Below, in pieces: positions 10,431 to 20,174 of a stretch of DNA of 64,000 nt; position 1 is the first letter of the stretch; every line of letters begins with the position of its first letter. The notes under the pieces are model-generated. The model saw only the letters and a list, made by a program, of their open reading frames with translations. It searched no databases and was not told the origin of the DNA. A program made the translations under genes and the position numbers. The DNA lies in contig ML975352.1 of NCBI GenBank assembly GCA_010015605.1, forward strand, positions 1 to 64,000. Reading direction: 5' to 3'. This DNA comes from Decorospora gaudefroyi. Lineage: Eukaryota > Ascomycota > Dothideomycetes > Pleosporales > Pleosporaceae.

Positions 10431-11259
10431 CCTGGTGGCGTCAGTATCCAGGATGGTTGAAATGATTGAACGGATGTTTCTCGATTTGTAAGCTCAACCA
10501 GGCTGTGCAACAGGCGCGACCGGTAGTAGTGAGTATGACTTCGTCAAAGACTGATGTACTCATGAGGCTGGCTCCTTGATCTGAGACCATGCGGTTCAAG
10601 GCTGAATCAACCGAAGAGCAATGTCTCGCGCGCGAGCCGTGAAAGACTGGGTCTTGCGCTTCGATCTCGAGTGGTCCGCAGGAAGGATGCAAAGTCTTCA
10701 ACGCCAGCCATTTCACTAGATGCTTGTTCGCACTGGGGCCGATCGCTATAGGCAGGGAAGGTTGGGGTGTAGGGCGTGTCTTACTCAAGCCGGCGAAGCG
10801 GTCAACATCCGCCACGCGAAGAAACTGTGAATCAAGCAAAATAATAAAGCTAAGAAAGATCGAAGTAATGTTGATAGTGTGGTGGAGGTGGTAGAGCCAG
10901 CAAGGGTCGGTGTGAGTTGTTTACGATAGCGCAGGGCCACAGGCAGGAGCAGGTCAAAGCTTTGCCGCCTACCGTACCTACCTAAGATTTAATGCGCGAT
11001 TTCTAGAACCCTACCCCGTCTCAATGTCATCTCGAATCAGCTTACGACATAAAGGGTAAAAGGTCGGCAAAGCTTGTTATTTCAGACATTGGTGTATTGC
11101 GGTTGCTGAGGACAATAGTCTTAATGATTTCGAAATACTAACAACGGCAACAGGTAAACGGCCATATGGAAGCTGCCTAAACCGAACACGACAACTTGCC
11201 ATGTTTGCACACTACTACCTAAGAGACGCATTTAGATGTGAAATACGATCGAAAGACCA
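10431..11259. other. Intergenic upstream of the HEVAH gene
   Basis: Promoter/5' UTR of the minus-strand HEVAH gene plus the 3' flank of the next minus-strand gene. An open frame at 10441-10839 has only a TTG start and no recognisable content. No other gene seen. Confidence 0.5.
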
Positions 11260-13177
11260 CTATAACCCTGCGTCCCGAAACCATTCCAGCAGCGCCGCAT
11301 TATACTTGCGTATACCGTTGAACGTCTCGCGCCCAATCAATCCGTCGACATTCGTCAGAATATAGAACACCGTCGCAAGATCATCATCAAAGGTGTCTGT
11401 AACATAACGACGCTCTCCTGCTCTGCCTACCAATCCCTGAAGATCCACATACGCGATCATCGCCTGCGCACGAGGCACATCATCCATACCCCTCAGATAC
11501 TCCTGCCACTGTTCGCCAGGCCGCCCGAAATAGCCTGTTACGCTGCGGAACTCGCTCAATCGATGGCGCATGCTCATCCAGCTCTCCAGCGCGATCTGCA
11601 GACGTGCAGCATTGTCGCCTGCTGTAGTTAGGAGAGCTTCTGAATCGTTCACCCAGAGCTCATTGAGAAGCTGGTTCATTCTCTCTTCCGCTTCGATGTC
11701 ATACGACTCGGAGCTGAATGGGGGTATCCCGATCAAGTAGGCAATTAGAAGCTTGCAAATCTCATGGCGATATTCGCGTTGCTGCCAGCTCTCAGAGCCT
11801 GATTTGTGAAGGATGAGCGATGGTGTGATCGCATGGCTCAACGCTCCTCCCGAAACATTCTTGCCAAGGACAGCCTGGCCTTCATTAGGTCCGGTTTTCA
11901 CTGCCACAGTATTGGTCTGTGTTTGCGTATCGGTCGGGATGACCGAATCTTGTCTGAAAGGATTTCGGTATGTACCTGACGGGCCAGCGATGGAATGATT
12001 CTGATACTCGTACGCCATGCTGTCTTCACTTGCGAGAGCGATAGCGGACTGTATGACAGAGTCTGAGGATATGTAAGCCAGACAATCCAAGCACTTATAA
12101 CCCTGGTAGCTAGACTCACCCACTTCCCTAGGGGACACTTCTTCTCCGTCAACCACCGTTTCTGTCTCGGCCGTTGCTTCTCGAGGCATGTATGCCGGGT
12201 CTCGTTCATGCATACTTTTGCTCTGCCTTTTCTTCCCAAACAGCGAGTGACCGAGGTTTAGGGGTGCCGTGGGCGACCTGAGGAGCGGGTTCGCGTCTTG
12301 TCGTTGTTCTCGGAGGTGCACGGGAATGTCCCGTTCACCTCTGGAAGGCTTGGGCTGTTTACCAGACGGCATTCTTTCGTGAACGCCTTGTGCTTTCCTC
12401 TTAGTGGAGGTAGTTTTTTCGTCACGTTTGCCTTCTACCGTGGTATCCGCGCGGGCACTGGCGTTGAAGCTCGGGCCCTTACCACGTGTGCCCAGCGTAA
12501 CCTCTGTGTGAGGTCCAGGAGATCGAAGCATGCGCGGTACTTCTGCCGCATCCGACGAGGCCGAATCATCGGAGAGATGCTCGTCACCGTTTTTGCTGTA
12601 TTTCTTCTCGGGTGTTTCGTTCCGCTGGCTTCGACGTTTCCCCGTAAAGCTGCGTGGAAGTGGGGGAAACTCCATTACGACGACGCTTATAATCCAGCAG
12701 CGAATATAGAAGAGGATTCTGATATATAATTAGTAATGGAAAACTCGAATTGTTGTCCTAGAGAGTTTACCTTTCCCTGTCACCCTTTACGTCCCAATCA
12801 TACTCCTCTATGCCTCTTCCTTGAGACTGCGCAGAGGAGCGGATCTCTCCATCTTCTAAACGGCCCCATATCTTTGCTCCGTATTGCTTTCCCAGTGCGG
12901 AAACCTCTTCCGAGAATATGGTTTCTTGAGCCAAATCAGACTTCAGTTGCTCCAGATCCCCAGAGTAAGATGATCTAAATGACTCCGCAATTTGTTTGAT
13001 TTCTTCGTGCAGCTCCGTGTACTTCGCGTAAGGAAATTGGGGATTGCGCGCGCTGCTGCTATCACCCCGTAAGCCAAGTGACTCCCAAACTCTTTGTTCT
13101 TGTTCTGGCGTGCGCCTGTAGGTGCAGGCTTCAAGAAACGCTGCGTTCTCATCTTGGCTGCTCAATGGGGATACCAT
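11260..13177 (-). CDS. Unknown protein, two exons joined across a 52-nt intron
   Basis: Exons 13177-12771 and 12718-11260 give 621 aa. The intron at 12719-12770 is textbook: GTAAAC donor, perfect TACTAAT branch site, ATCAG acceptor, and both sides stay in frame. The first exon starts MVSPLSSQDENAAFLEA and is charged (YTELHEEIKQIAESFRSSYS). The second is polar and disordered for about 200 residues (basic, Ser-rich), then carries a more ordered C-terminal part (YRHEICKLLIAYLIGIPPF; DDDLATVFYILTNVDGLIGR). Residues across the join (ILFYIRCWIISVVV) are hydrophobic and look odd, so the alternative is two genes: one ending at 12767 and a 471-aa protein from the ATG at 12675. An in-frame upstream ATG at 13369 would add a hydrophobic leader. 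No family recognised. Confidence 0.6.
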
Positions 13178-13947
13178 GATGGAACAAGATGAGGAGAATG
13201 AGTAGCAATAGGTAGTCGAGGTTGCAATTATATGCACGTCTGGGTCATTGTCTTGGTGGAGGCTGCGCGACAACGTTTTCTTGCGAATGGCTGTCTGCCG
13301 CGCTGGAAGGCCACTAGGTATAGAAATTGTGGCGTAGACAAGAATTGGAAAGCTGATGAGCAAAGTCATGCGATCCGCTACCAAACGTCTGGATAAGGCT
13401 ACTGATTTGCGCCGCCCAGTCGCTTGTTTGAACAGGGACCACGTTTTAATCGAATATGTCGTTGCCTACTTCCGCATAAACGAGTGGTAGGGGCTGTGCT
13501 GGTGGCTGAGCCTCGTCCCTATGCAGATGTCTTTGCACAAGACTGTACCGAGGACGCAAAACCTACAGATTAGAAGTTGAATGTAAAATTTTCAAGAGCT
13601 TCACATTCCGGAAAGCAATAATGGTTGGCCTAGTCGCCAGGCAGTTCGTTGGAAAAAGCGCTTGCTAGACGTAACTGGTGATCCATAAATAGGTAGCCGC
13701 CAATTCTCAAAACGTCCGAAAATGAGGGTGGTCGTTACCTGCGACGAGTCTGCTTTTACGCGCCGGCAGCCTGGCCTTGTGACGCCGTGGCTGCGTAGCT
13801 GCGGTACAGCAAGCGACTTGATAGGTTGTCTGTACGGTACAGCCTACGACAACCGGCAGCACTCGTAGAAGGCGGTGGAAAATTCTCTGGCAAACACTTT
13901 CACCGTCTCGCTTGAGGATACTCCCGCATACCTAGCCCCGGAACTGA
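13178..13947. other. Intergenic
   Basis: Promoter side of the unknown 621-aa gene and 3' flank of the decayed regulator. The frame continuing upstream of 13177 to 13369 starts MTLLISFPILVYATISIPSG, which resembles a signal peptide but runs on into polar sequence; I treat it as 5' UTR. Nothing else seen. Confidence 0.4.
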
Positions 13948-15035
13948 TCAGCAGGGCGGCTCGTGCCGAGGTGTTTGCTGAAGCATTCCTAAGGGGTTTT
14001 TTGCAAACCAACTACTCAACCTAAAAGTCGTCGGATCCTCTTGCACGTATATATTGCTTCCTCCCAAATATTCTCGATCTCGATCGACCAGTGCTTGAAG
14101 AAGCCGCGCCGTCGTCCTCGTGATGTAGCCAGTCTGCCTTTCGACTTCATTCAATGTGTTCCAGATGCGCGCTTTGCGTGAAATGTAATGTATGTGCTTC
14201 GCGGCTACAGTACGGTCGTTAGGATAACCATACGTACAAAAGTGTATCAGCACTAAAATGATCAAGGACATACCGTAGAATAAGCCATGTGTGGAGAACC
14301 ATCAACGAAGGTCGGAAATCAGATGTAGGTATGTTAGTGACTTGCGTTGCCTGCTCCAGGATTGAGGCATAAAAGCCTCATCTTGAAGTTCGAGCTCAGC
14401 GCAGAGCAGAATATGTACAATATGACATCCTGGCAAAGTGGACCAAGGTTAGAACGTACTCCGCTAGATTATGCAGAACGGACTTACACAACGCTGCAGC
14501 TGCAGCAGCGACCGAAAAGTAGACCTTACTAAACCCATCGTCGTCCTTTTCGCCGTATGGGATACCAGTCTCTGAAAGTCCCCTGCGCCACGTTTCGATC
14601 TCGTGCAGAAAACTTGGTCGTTGTCCTAAATGCTCGGTCTATATTGGTGTTAATAGTAGAGTGCTTGTCATTAGTTTGAAATTATGACCTGATGATGGAT
14701 CCTCGGGAATGTCCAGATTATTCATTCGCAGCTTGAACACGTCTACGAGTGATGGAGCATCATAGCCCGTTTCCTCCATACTGGGGCTATGTTCGATATG
14801 ATCCAGATATTATTGTCGGGTTGGTCGCAGTCAAGAGCTAGACGCTCACAGGATCCGCATACAGGTCCCTTCTCTTCACGGATCACAGCGAGTATGCCGG
14901 CGTTTGCATGGGGCGCTAGAACACATTCAGTCAATAATTAACTAGTGCTGGCTACAAGATACGAGCCCCGAATGTACCAGCCTTGCAGCGTTAGTCTATT
15001 GAGAAAGACGATGGTGTCGAGGGCACGTGGCTACG
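13948..15035 (-). pseudogene. Decayed Zn2Cys6 transcription regulator
   Basis: On the minus strand, an exon end (LTLQG) joins across a clean 62-nt intron (14977-14916) to CAPCKRRHTRCD, the first half of a Zn2Cys6 cluster with correct CxxC(x6)C spacing. Immediately after, near 14879-14882, the frame is lost. The second half (EEKGPVCGSCERLALDCD) is in the next frame, as if one base had been inserted. Further on, EHSPSMEETGYDAPSL and DVFKLRMNNLDIP are in yet another frame, then HLGQRPSFLHEIETWRRGL with an apparent intron between. The C-terminal part (ISRKARIWNTLNEVERQTGY, DPTTFRLSSWFAKNPLG) is open to the stop at 13948 but is preceded by an in-frame TGA near 14297. Several independent lesions in a recognisable gene argue for a pseudogene; no start codon was found. 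Confidence 0.7.
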
Positions 15036-15240
15036 CCGTCTGATTTTACCTGCACCTTTAAGCCAGAAAGTGTTCACCGAAAGCGTCCAGGCCTAGATGG
15101 AGATGGAGTTCGCTGATTTTAGACTATATCAATGTCAATAGCCGAAAAGGGGAATGAAACCCGAGGAAGACTTGTACCTTCCCTACTCTACGAAGTAGTG
15201 GGCACACATTGCATGGCTTGGAAGTGGTGCGCGGACCGGA

Positions 15241-15582
15241 TCATATGTATCTGAACATGTTGTTCTTGACACTCCTCTTCATTGAAACCGGCTTTCCATC
15301 TTCGTACTCGATACCCGCTGCTCCCCCCTCGTCATTGTGTCCTTGCAATTTTGCTAACATGTCCGCGTCTAGCTCAGCCTGCGTTTTCTTCTTAGGCTTG
15401 GGATCTTCCGATGGCTTGGCAGCAGGCTTCTGAGTCTCGTCTTTCACTGTGTGCGAAGTGTTGGAGCTTGCATCCGAATAACATCTGAATGATGGCGATA
15501 TACAGTGACTGGTTGCTTGTGAATGCCGCGCGGTGAATGTGAGTGTGGGGACTCGCCGAGGAAGGTGCCGGTAGGGTAACAT
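15241..15582 (-). CDS. Small conserved-looking protein, probable mitochondrial import
   Basis: Intronless 113-aa ORF from an ATG at 15582. The first 35 residues (MLPYRHLPRRVPTLTFTARH) are Arg/Ser/Thr-rich without acids, a typical mitochondrial presequence. The middle is Lys/Asp-rich and the end reads EYEDGKPVSMKRSVKNNMFRYI. I believe this end is shared by other filamentous-fungal hypothetical proteins, but I know no function. It is divergent from cef1, with start codons 404 bases apart. Confidence 0.65.
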   Translation of the reverse strand: MLPYRHLPRRVPTLTFTARHSQATSHCISPSFRCYSDASSNTSHTVKDETQKPAAKPSEDPKPKKKTQAELDADMLAKLQGHNDEGGAAGIEYEDGKPVSMKRSVKNNMFRYI

Positions 15583-15986
15583 TGTGAAAGGTACAAAATA
15601 ACAATGATTGTATAGCGAGACTGTAAGGCGCAGAAAGATATCGATAGAACCGTGTTGCGTGAAAGACGGCGTTGGGTTCTACGTCACTGTGACTCCAGTT
15701 CCCTGGCGCACGTGAGTCGGTGCGTGGAGCGGACAGGCATACTATTTCGAAAGTGTGCAACTACCGATTATTCAAATGATCAAGATCACTTCAACTCGAC
15801 GCCCACAATTCGAAACTCTGGGCAGCTACCCAGGTGAGGCCTCACATTGCGCGTGTCAAGTGGTGCTAGAGTTGCCAAGACGCTAGTCGCCGCGGTCGTC
15901 CTTCGAACTTTCAGGTTCGCGATCGAGGAAGCCGGTCACATCCAACACACAACGCACGCGCGTCATCCCACCATCTTGTCGCAAAA
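15583..15986. promoter_or_regulatory. Shared divergent promoter region
   Basis: The 404 bases separate the starts of the small mitochondrial-type gene (minus) and cef1 (plus), so both promoters must lie here. No TATA element or other named site is obvious. Confidence 0.5.
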
Positions 15987-18482
15987 ATGTCGACCCGAGT
16001 CGGACAGTGGAGCAACGTGGAGGATGAAGTGCTCAAAGCGGCGATTTCGAAGTACGGCCTGAACCAGTGGTCGCGATGCGCCTCGCTCCTGGCCAAGAAG
16101 AGCGCGAAGCAATGTAAAGGTAACGACGATGCCCCCGATGCATGAGACGGGCGCTGACTCAGCAACAGCTCGGTGGCAAGACTGGCTGGACCCGAACATC
16201 GTCAAGACGTCGTGGTCAGCCGAGGAGGATCAGCGGCTGCTGACTCTGGCCAAACTCCTGCCCACGCAATGGCGCACGATTGCCCCGATTGTCGGAAGGA
16301 CAGCCACGCAATGTCTCGAGCGGTACCAGAAGCTGCTAGACGAACAAGAGGCGAGGGAGTCGGGCGAGCTGGGACTGGCGGGCCCCGAGGGCGGAGAGGC
16401 AGCAGCTCCCTCAGCAGAGGACGTCCGACGGCTGCGGCCTGGGGAGGTCGATGCCTACGCCGAAAGTCGACCAGCAGTACGTTGTCCCGCAATGTGTTAC
16501 GCGTCTACAGTGCGTTGCGTGCTAACCACGAGAAGAGACCCGATGCCATTGACATGGAAGACGAGGACAAAGAGATGTTTGTAGCCCTGTGATCGCATGT
16601 TAGCCATACACTGACTTGATACAGGCTATCAGAAGCCCGAGCCCGTTTGGCCAACGTCAGCGGAAAGAAAGCCAAGCGAAAGGCTCGCGAGCGGCAGTTG
16701 GAGGAATCGAGACGGCTCGCCCTGCTTCAAAAGCGACGAGAGCTGAAGGCAGCGGGTATCAACATCAAGATCACGCCGAAGAAGGGCAACCACATCGATT
16801 ACAACGCCGACGTACCGCTCGAGAAAGAAGTCCCCGCCGGCTTCTTCGATACCACTGAGGAAATCGAACGCAACGAGCAACAACGAGACGCCTTTGACCC
16901 GCGAAAGCAACAACAAAAGAGAAAGATGCAAGACCAAGACGGAGGCGGGGAGCGGAAGAAGCAAAAGGAGGAGAAATCCGGAGGTCTGGCCGCAACGTAT
17001 GCTAAGGCGGCACAAATGCAGAGAATACGGGAAGCAGAACAAAGCAGCAAGAGACGCGCGCTTGTGCTCCCATCTCCGCAGGTTGGGGAAGCTGAGCTGG
17101 AAGACATTGTCAAAATGGGCACGAGTGGACAACGGGCCATCACGGCAGGGGGTAGCGACAACATTGCAACGCAAGGCCTGGTTGGAGACTACTCGAGCAT
17201 TGTCGGCAGCACGCCAATCCGTACGCCCATGGCACCCAAGGAGGAAGACTTCGTCGCAAACGAGGTACGCAACGCCCGGCTGCGAACAGCAACACAATCC
17301 GCCCTGCTCGGAGGTGACAACCCAGATCTTGTTGAGGATGAAGGCCATACTTCGCTCTCCGGCCCTTCATCACGACACCAGATTGTCACGCCAAACCCCA
17401 TGGCCACTCCCTTTAGGCAGGCTAATGGCGCAGCAGGAGCTACACCGATGCGACAAGGACCGGGAGCGACACCGATGCGAACACCTCGAGATACTCTGCG
17501 TCTGCATGGAGAGGAGAGCGGCATGCAACTCGTTGCGCAAACCCCCCGTGATGTCAAATTACGAGAGCAGGGGAAGCGACAAGACTTGAAGGGAAGGCTT
17601 GCTGCACTACCAAAGCCGAAAGAAGACAGCTGGGAGTTTGAGTTACCGGAAGAGCAAGCAGATCAGATGGAAGTAGAGATCAGCGAGGAAGATGCTGCTG
17701 AGCGCGACAGAAGAGCTCGAGAAGCGCGGGAAGCTGAAGAGGCTGTTAATTTCAGCCGTCAAACCCAAGTCGTGCAAAAGTTCCTCCCGAGGCCATCGCT
17801 GTTCGACATGGACGCCATGATGAAGCGAGCACTAGACTTGTCAGATCCCGTCGAGCGCGAAATCGAGGTCGAAATGGCCAGGCTAGTTGCAAACGACGTC
17901 CAAGCCTTTGGCGGTGGTCGAGTGACCGGTAAATTGCAACCAGTCGAGTCAATTCTGGATGATGCGCTCCGAAACGCAAAAATGGAGCTCGCTCTTGAAC
18001 TCGCCATGACGACAGATAAGGACAAGAAAGCTTTCCATGTCGACCTCAACAATTCGTGGACCACGCTTCATGGCTCTGCAATGCTACCCGGTATTGCAGG
18101 CTATGAAGAAGACGAAATCGATGAGCACCAACTCCTCGTCGAGGCCTTTGACCGCGCACAAGAATCCATAATCGAAGCCGCGGAACGTGCGAACAAGATC
18201 GAGAAGCGCTTAACGACGCACCACACGGGGTATGTCAAGCGTTCGGCCCTGTTGAGGGAGAAGATTGGAGGCGCGTTTGTGGCGCTGGAGAAGGCTAGAG
18301 ATGATCTCAACACGGCGAGGACGGCGCAGTACAATGAGGAGATGGCTATCGGGCGACGACTAGAGAGTCTGCGAAGTGAAGTACAGTTCCTCAACAAAAG
18401 GGAGAGGGAAGCGCAGGAGCTGTACAAGAGGAGGAAGGACGAGCTGGACGAGTTGCAGGCGTCTGTCAACGGTGTGCATTAA
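15987..18482 (+). CDS. cef1: Spliceosomal Myb-domain protein Cef1/Cdc5
   Basis: Four exons (15987-16119, 16169-16476, 16533-16576, 16625-18482) give 780 aa. Two Myb repeats fill residues 1-100 (GQWSNVEDEVLKAAISKYGL, QWSRCASLLAKKSAKQCKAR, then TSWSAEEDQRLLTLAKLL), followed by QCLERYQKLLDEQE. A basic stretch (SGKKAKRKARERQLEESRR) follows, then KRRELKAAGINI, Thr-Pro repeats (TPIRTPM, NPMATPFR, GATPMRTP) of the phosphorylated central region and a coiled-coil C-terminus. Cdc5/Cef1 is the core of the nineteen complex (Prp19) that activates the spliceosome; nuclear. The third intron uses a GTTTGT donor; this is needed to restore EMLSEARARLANVSG. Confidence 0.95.
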
Positions 18483-19284
18483 TGGGCATTGGAGGAGCGA
18501 TTCTTTTCGGACTTCGTATTTTGATACTGCTAGGTGTGTGGGTTTTGCATTGGGTACGGTGTCGGATAATGCTTGGTTAGTAAGATAGTAAGAGAATCTT
18601 TGCTGTCGGAGAGTCGTTTAACCAATCTATACCCCATTCTTGGACAAAAAGTATGACAACAGAAACATGTACATGAGCTATTGTCACGCTTTGTCAGGGT
18701 AACCCCACTCTTCATCTCTGTGCCTGGATGTACCTATAAAAAAGGCCAAAGAGGTTGCATTGCAGATTCACATACATAAGGCATCCACGCCTCGAACAAC
18801 ACAACTAAGTTGTTAAACGCAATGTCTTCACAAGCACCGTTCCTCACCCTTTTATAGTCTTATCATGGACAACAAAGTAGCAAACACTCATTCCACGAAA
18901 AAAAAAGTCTCGATTTGAATATTCATATCTTGTTCCATAAACGCAATGGATAATAACCCAGTCCGTTCCATTCATTCTCTTGGTGGCGGGGGGTATATGA
19001 AAGCCCAATCTCATCCCATTCCATCCGAACCGAACCCAACCCAACCCAGGCTCGAAGATCTTCGTAGCGGGTAGATTGGCTAGAAGGCGAGCGATGAAAA
19101 AAAAGAAAAAAAAAGAAAAGCGATATACAAGGAAACAAAAAAGACGCCCCCCTCGAATTCCACACCCCATCTGTGGGTGGCCCAAGGAATCTAACCTTTA
19201 AGCAAATCCCCTTCCCCCTCCCCAAAACGCCAGTGATTAACATTTCCAAAAAAAAAATCGTAGAAACACGTAACATATTCCATG

Positions 19285-19348
<64 letters not shown>

Positions 19349-19381
19349 CGCCGGCCGGTCGGCCATCCATCCATTTTCTAT
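18483..19381. other. Intergenic with low-complexity DNA
   Basis: The 3' flanks of cef1 and of the convergent small gene. A/G-rich runs increase toward 19.1-19.35 kb and end in the long poly(A) tract. ORFs here are Phe- or Lys-runs caused by that tract. No gene seen. Confidence 0.6.
19285..19347. repeat. Poly(A) tract of about 62 bases
   Basis: Thirty-two A residues, one C, then thirty A residues. It lies 34 bases past the stop codon of the 129-aa minus-strand gene, so on that gene's coding strand it is a poly(T). Length in the real genome may differ because such tracts are hard to sequence. Confidence 0.95.
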
Positions 19382-19771
19382 TTAGCACTTGCCGTCAAGC
19401 ACCTCAAAGATACCGACGACATGGATTTCGCCGGTAGCGCCGCGAGTGAGGCTAGGTCGTGGTTCGAGGACGTCGAGCTCTTGGGAGAAGAGGTGCTTCT
19501 CTTCCTCCATTTCGAACTCGAGCACGCTGGGCTTGCGGCGCACGGCGAGTAGTTGGCGAATGGAGGAGGAGCCGGAGGAGCGGTAGCTGTGGGGCGAGCA
19601 GTTCCTTGTGAGCGGCGATGTGGTCGCTGAGGTGGTGATGGAGGTGGGGGAGGCGGAGCGCAGACTGTTGCGCGTGGGGCTGAAGGCGGTCTTGAGACGG
19701 CGGAGGGAGCCTGTGGTGCTGCGGAGAGGGGTGAAGGATTGGAAGCGGTTTGTGCGGCTTGGGGAAGGCAT
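19382..19771 (-). CDS. Small Ser/Arg-rich protein of unknown function
   Basis: Single ORF of 129 aa from an ATG at 19771. The N-half is very Ser/Thr/Arg-rich (FTPLRSTTGSLRRLKTAFSP), resembling a disordered basic region. The C-half is more balanced (LEFEMEEEKHLFSQELDVLE, EIHVVGIFEVLDGK). No family, signal peptide or membrane segment recognised. The stop codon is almost touching the poly(A) tract. The balanced C-terminal half is the main reason to believe it is coding. Confidence 0.5.
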   Translation of the reverse strand: MPSPSRTNRFQSFTPLRSTTGSLRRLKTAFSPTRNSLRSASPTSITTSATTSPLTRNCSPHSYRSSGSSSIRQLLAVRRKPSVLEFEMEEEKHLFSQELDVLEPRPSLTRGATGEIHVVGIFEVLDGKC

Positions 19772-19794
19772 TTTTTGGGTGGTGGTGGTAAGAA

Positions 19795-19850
19795 GGTAGG
19801 TAGGTAGGTAGGTTGTTGATTATGCGGAAGAGAGAGAGAGAGAGAGAGAG
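19795..19850. repeat. (GGTA)n and (AG)n microsatellites
   Basis: About five GGTA units (19795-19813), then after 15 bases an (AG)n run of eleven units (19829-19850), upstream of the 129-aa gene. Confidence 0.9.
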
Positions 19851-20151
19851 GTAGTCGTAGGAGTAATTGCTGTTTTCAAGCAACGACTAGTGAATGTAGT
19901 TTGACTTCGTCAGGGGAGGCGTTGATGTTTGTCGAGGTCCGTTTGCAAGCGGGGATTAGGTCCGTGTAGCAAAGCTCTAGCTGTCCTTAACAAAGGGCGA
20001 TGCAAGGCGTAGTTGGCGATGAGACAGTGAATGTTGGTTTGATGAATCGGCTTGCGAATCAGGAGATGACGTGTTACGCGGCGTGTGACGAAGCGCAAAG
20101 CTGAACGTCTCGTATAAAAATGGGCGATGTAATATAAACCGACCGACTTCG

Positions 20152-20174
20152 AATATATATATATATATATATAT
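20152..20174. repeat. (AT)n microsatellite
   Basis: Eleven to twelve AT units in the gene-poor stretch. Confidence 0.9.

Noticed and set aside
10441..10839. 132-aa minus-strand ORF upstream of the HEVAH gene
   Set aside because: Starts at TTG, no ATG, no recognised content; likely 5' UTR.
13178..13369. Signal-peptide-like extension of the 621-aa protein
   Set aside because: The hydrophobic start is followed by polar sequence without a cleavage context, and MVSPLSSQDENAAF at 13177 is a better start; left as possibility only.
11260..15035. Secondary-metabolite cluster around the decayed regulator
   Set aside because: No synthase, transporter or tailoring enzyme nearby; neighbours are unknown or housekeeping genes.
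16629..17348. 239-aa minus-strand ORF opposite cef1
   Set aside because: Antisense to a well supported Cef1 exon; Cys/Leu-rich composition typical of a shadow frame.
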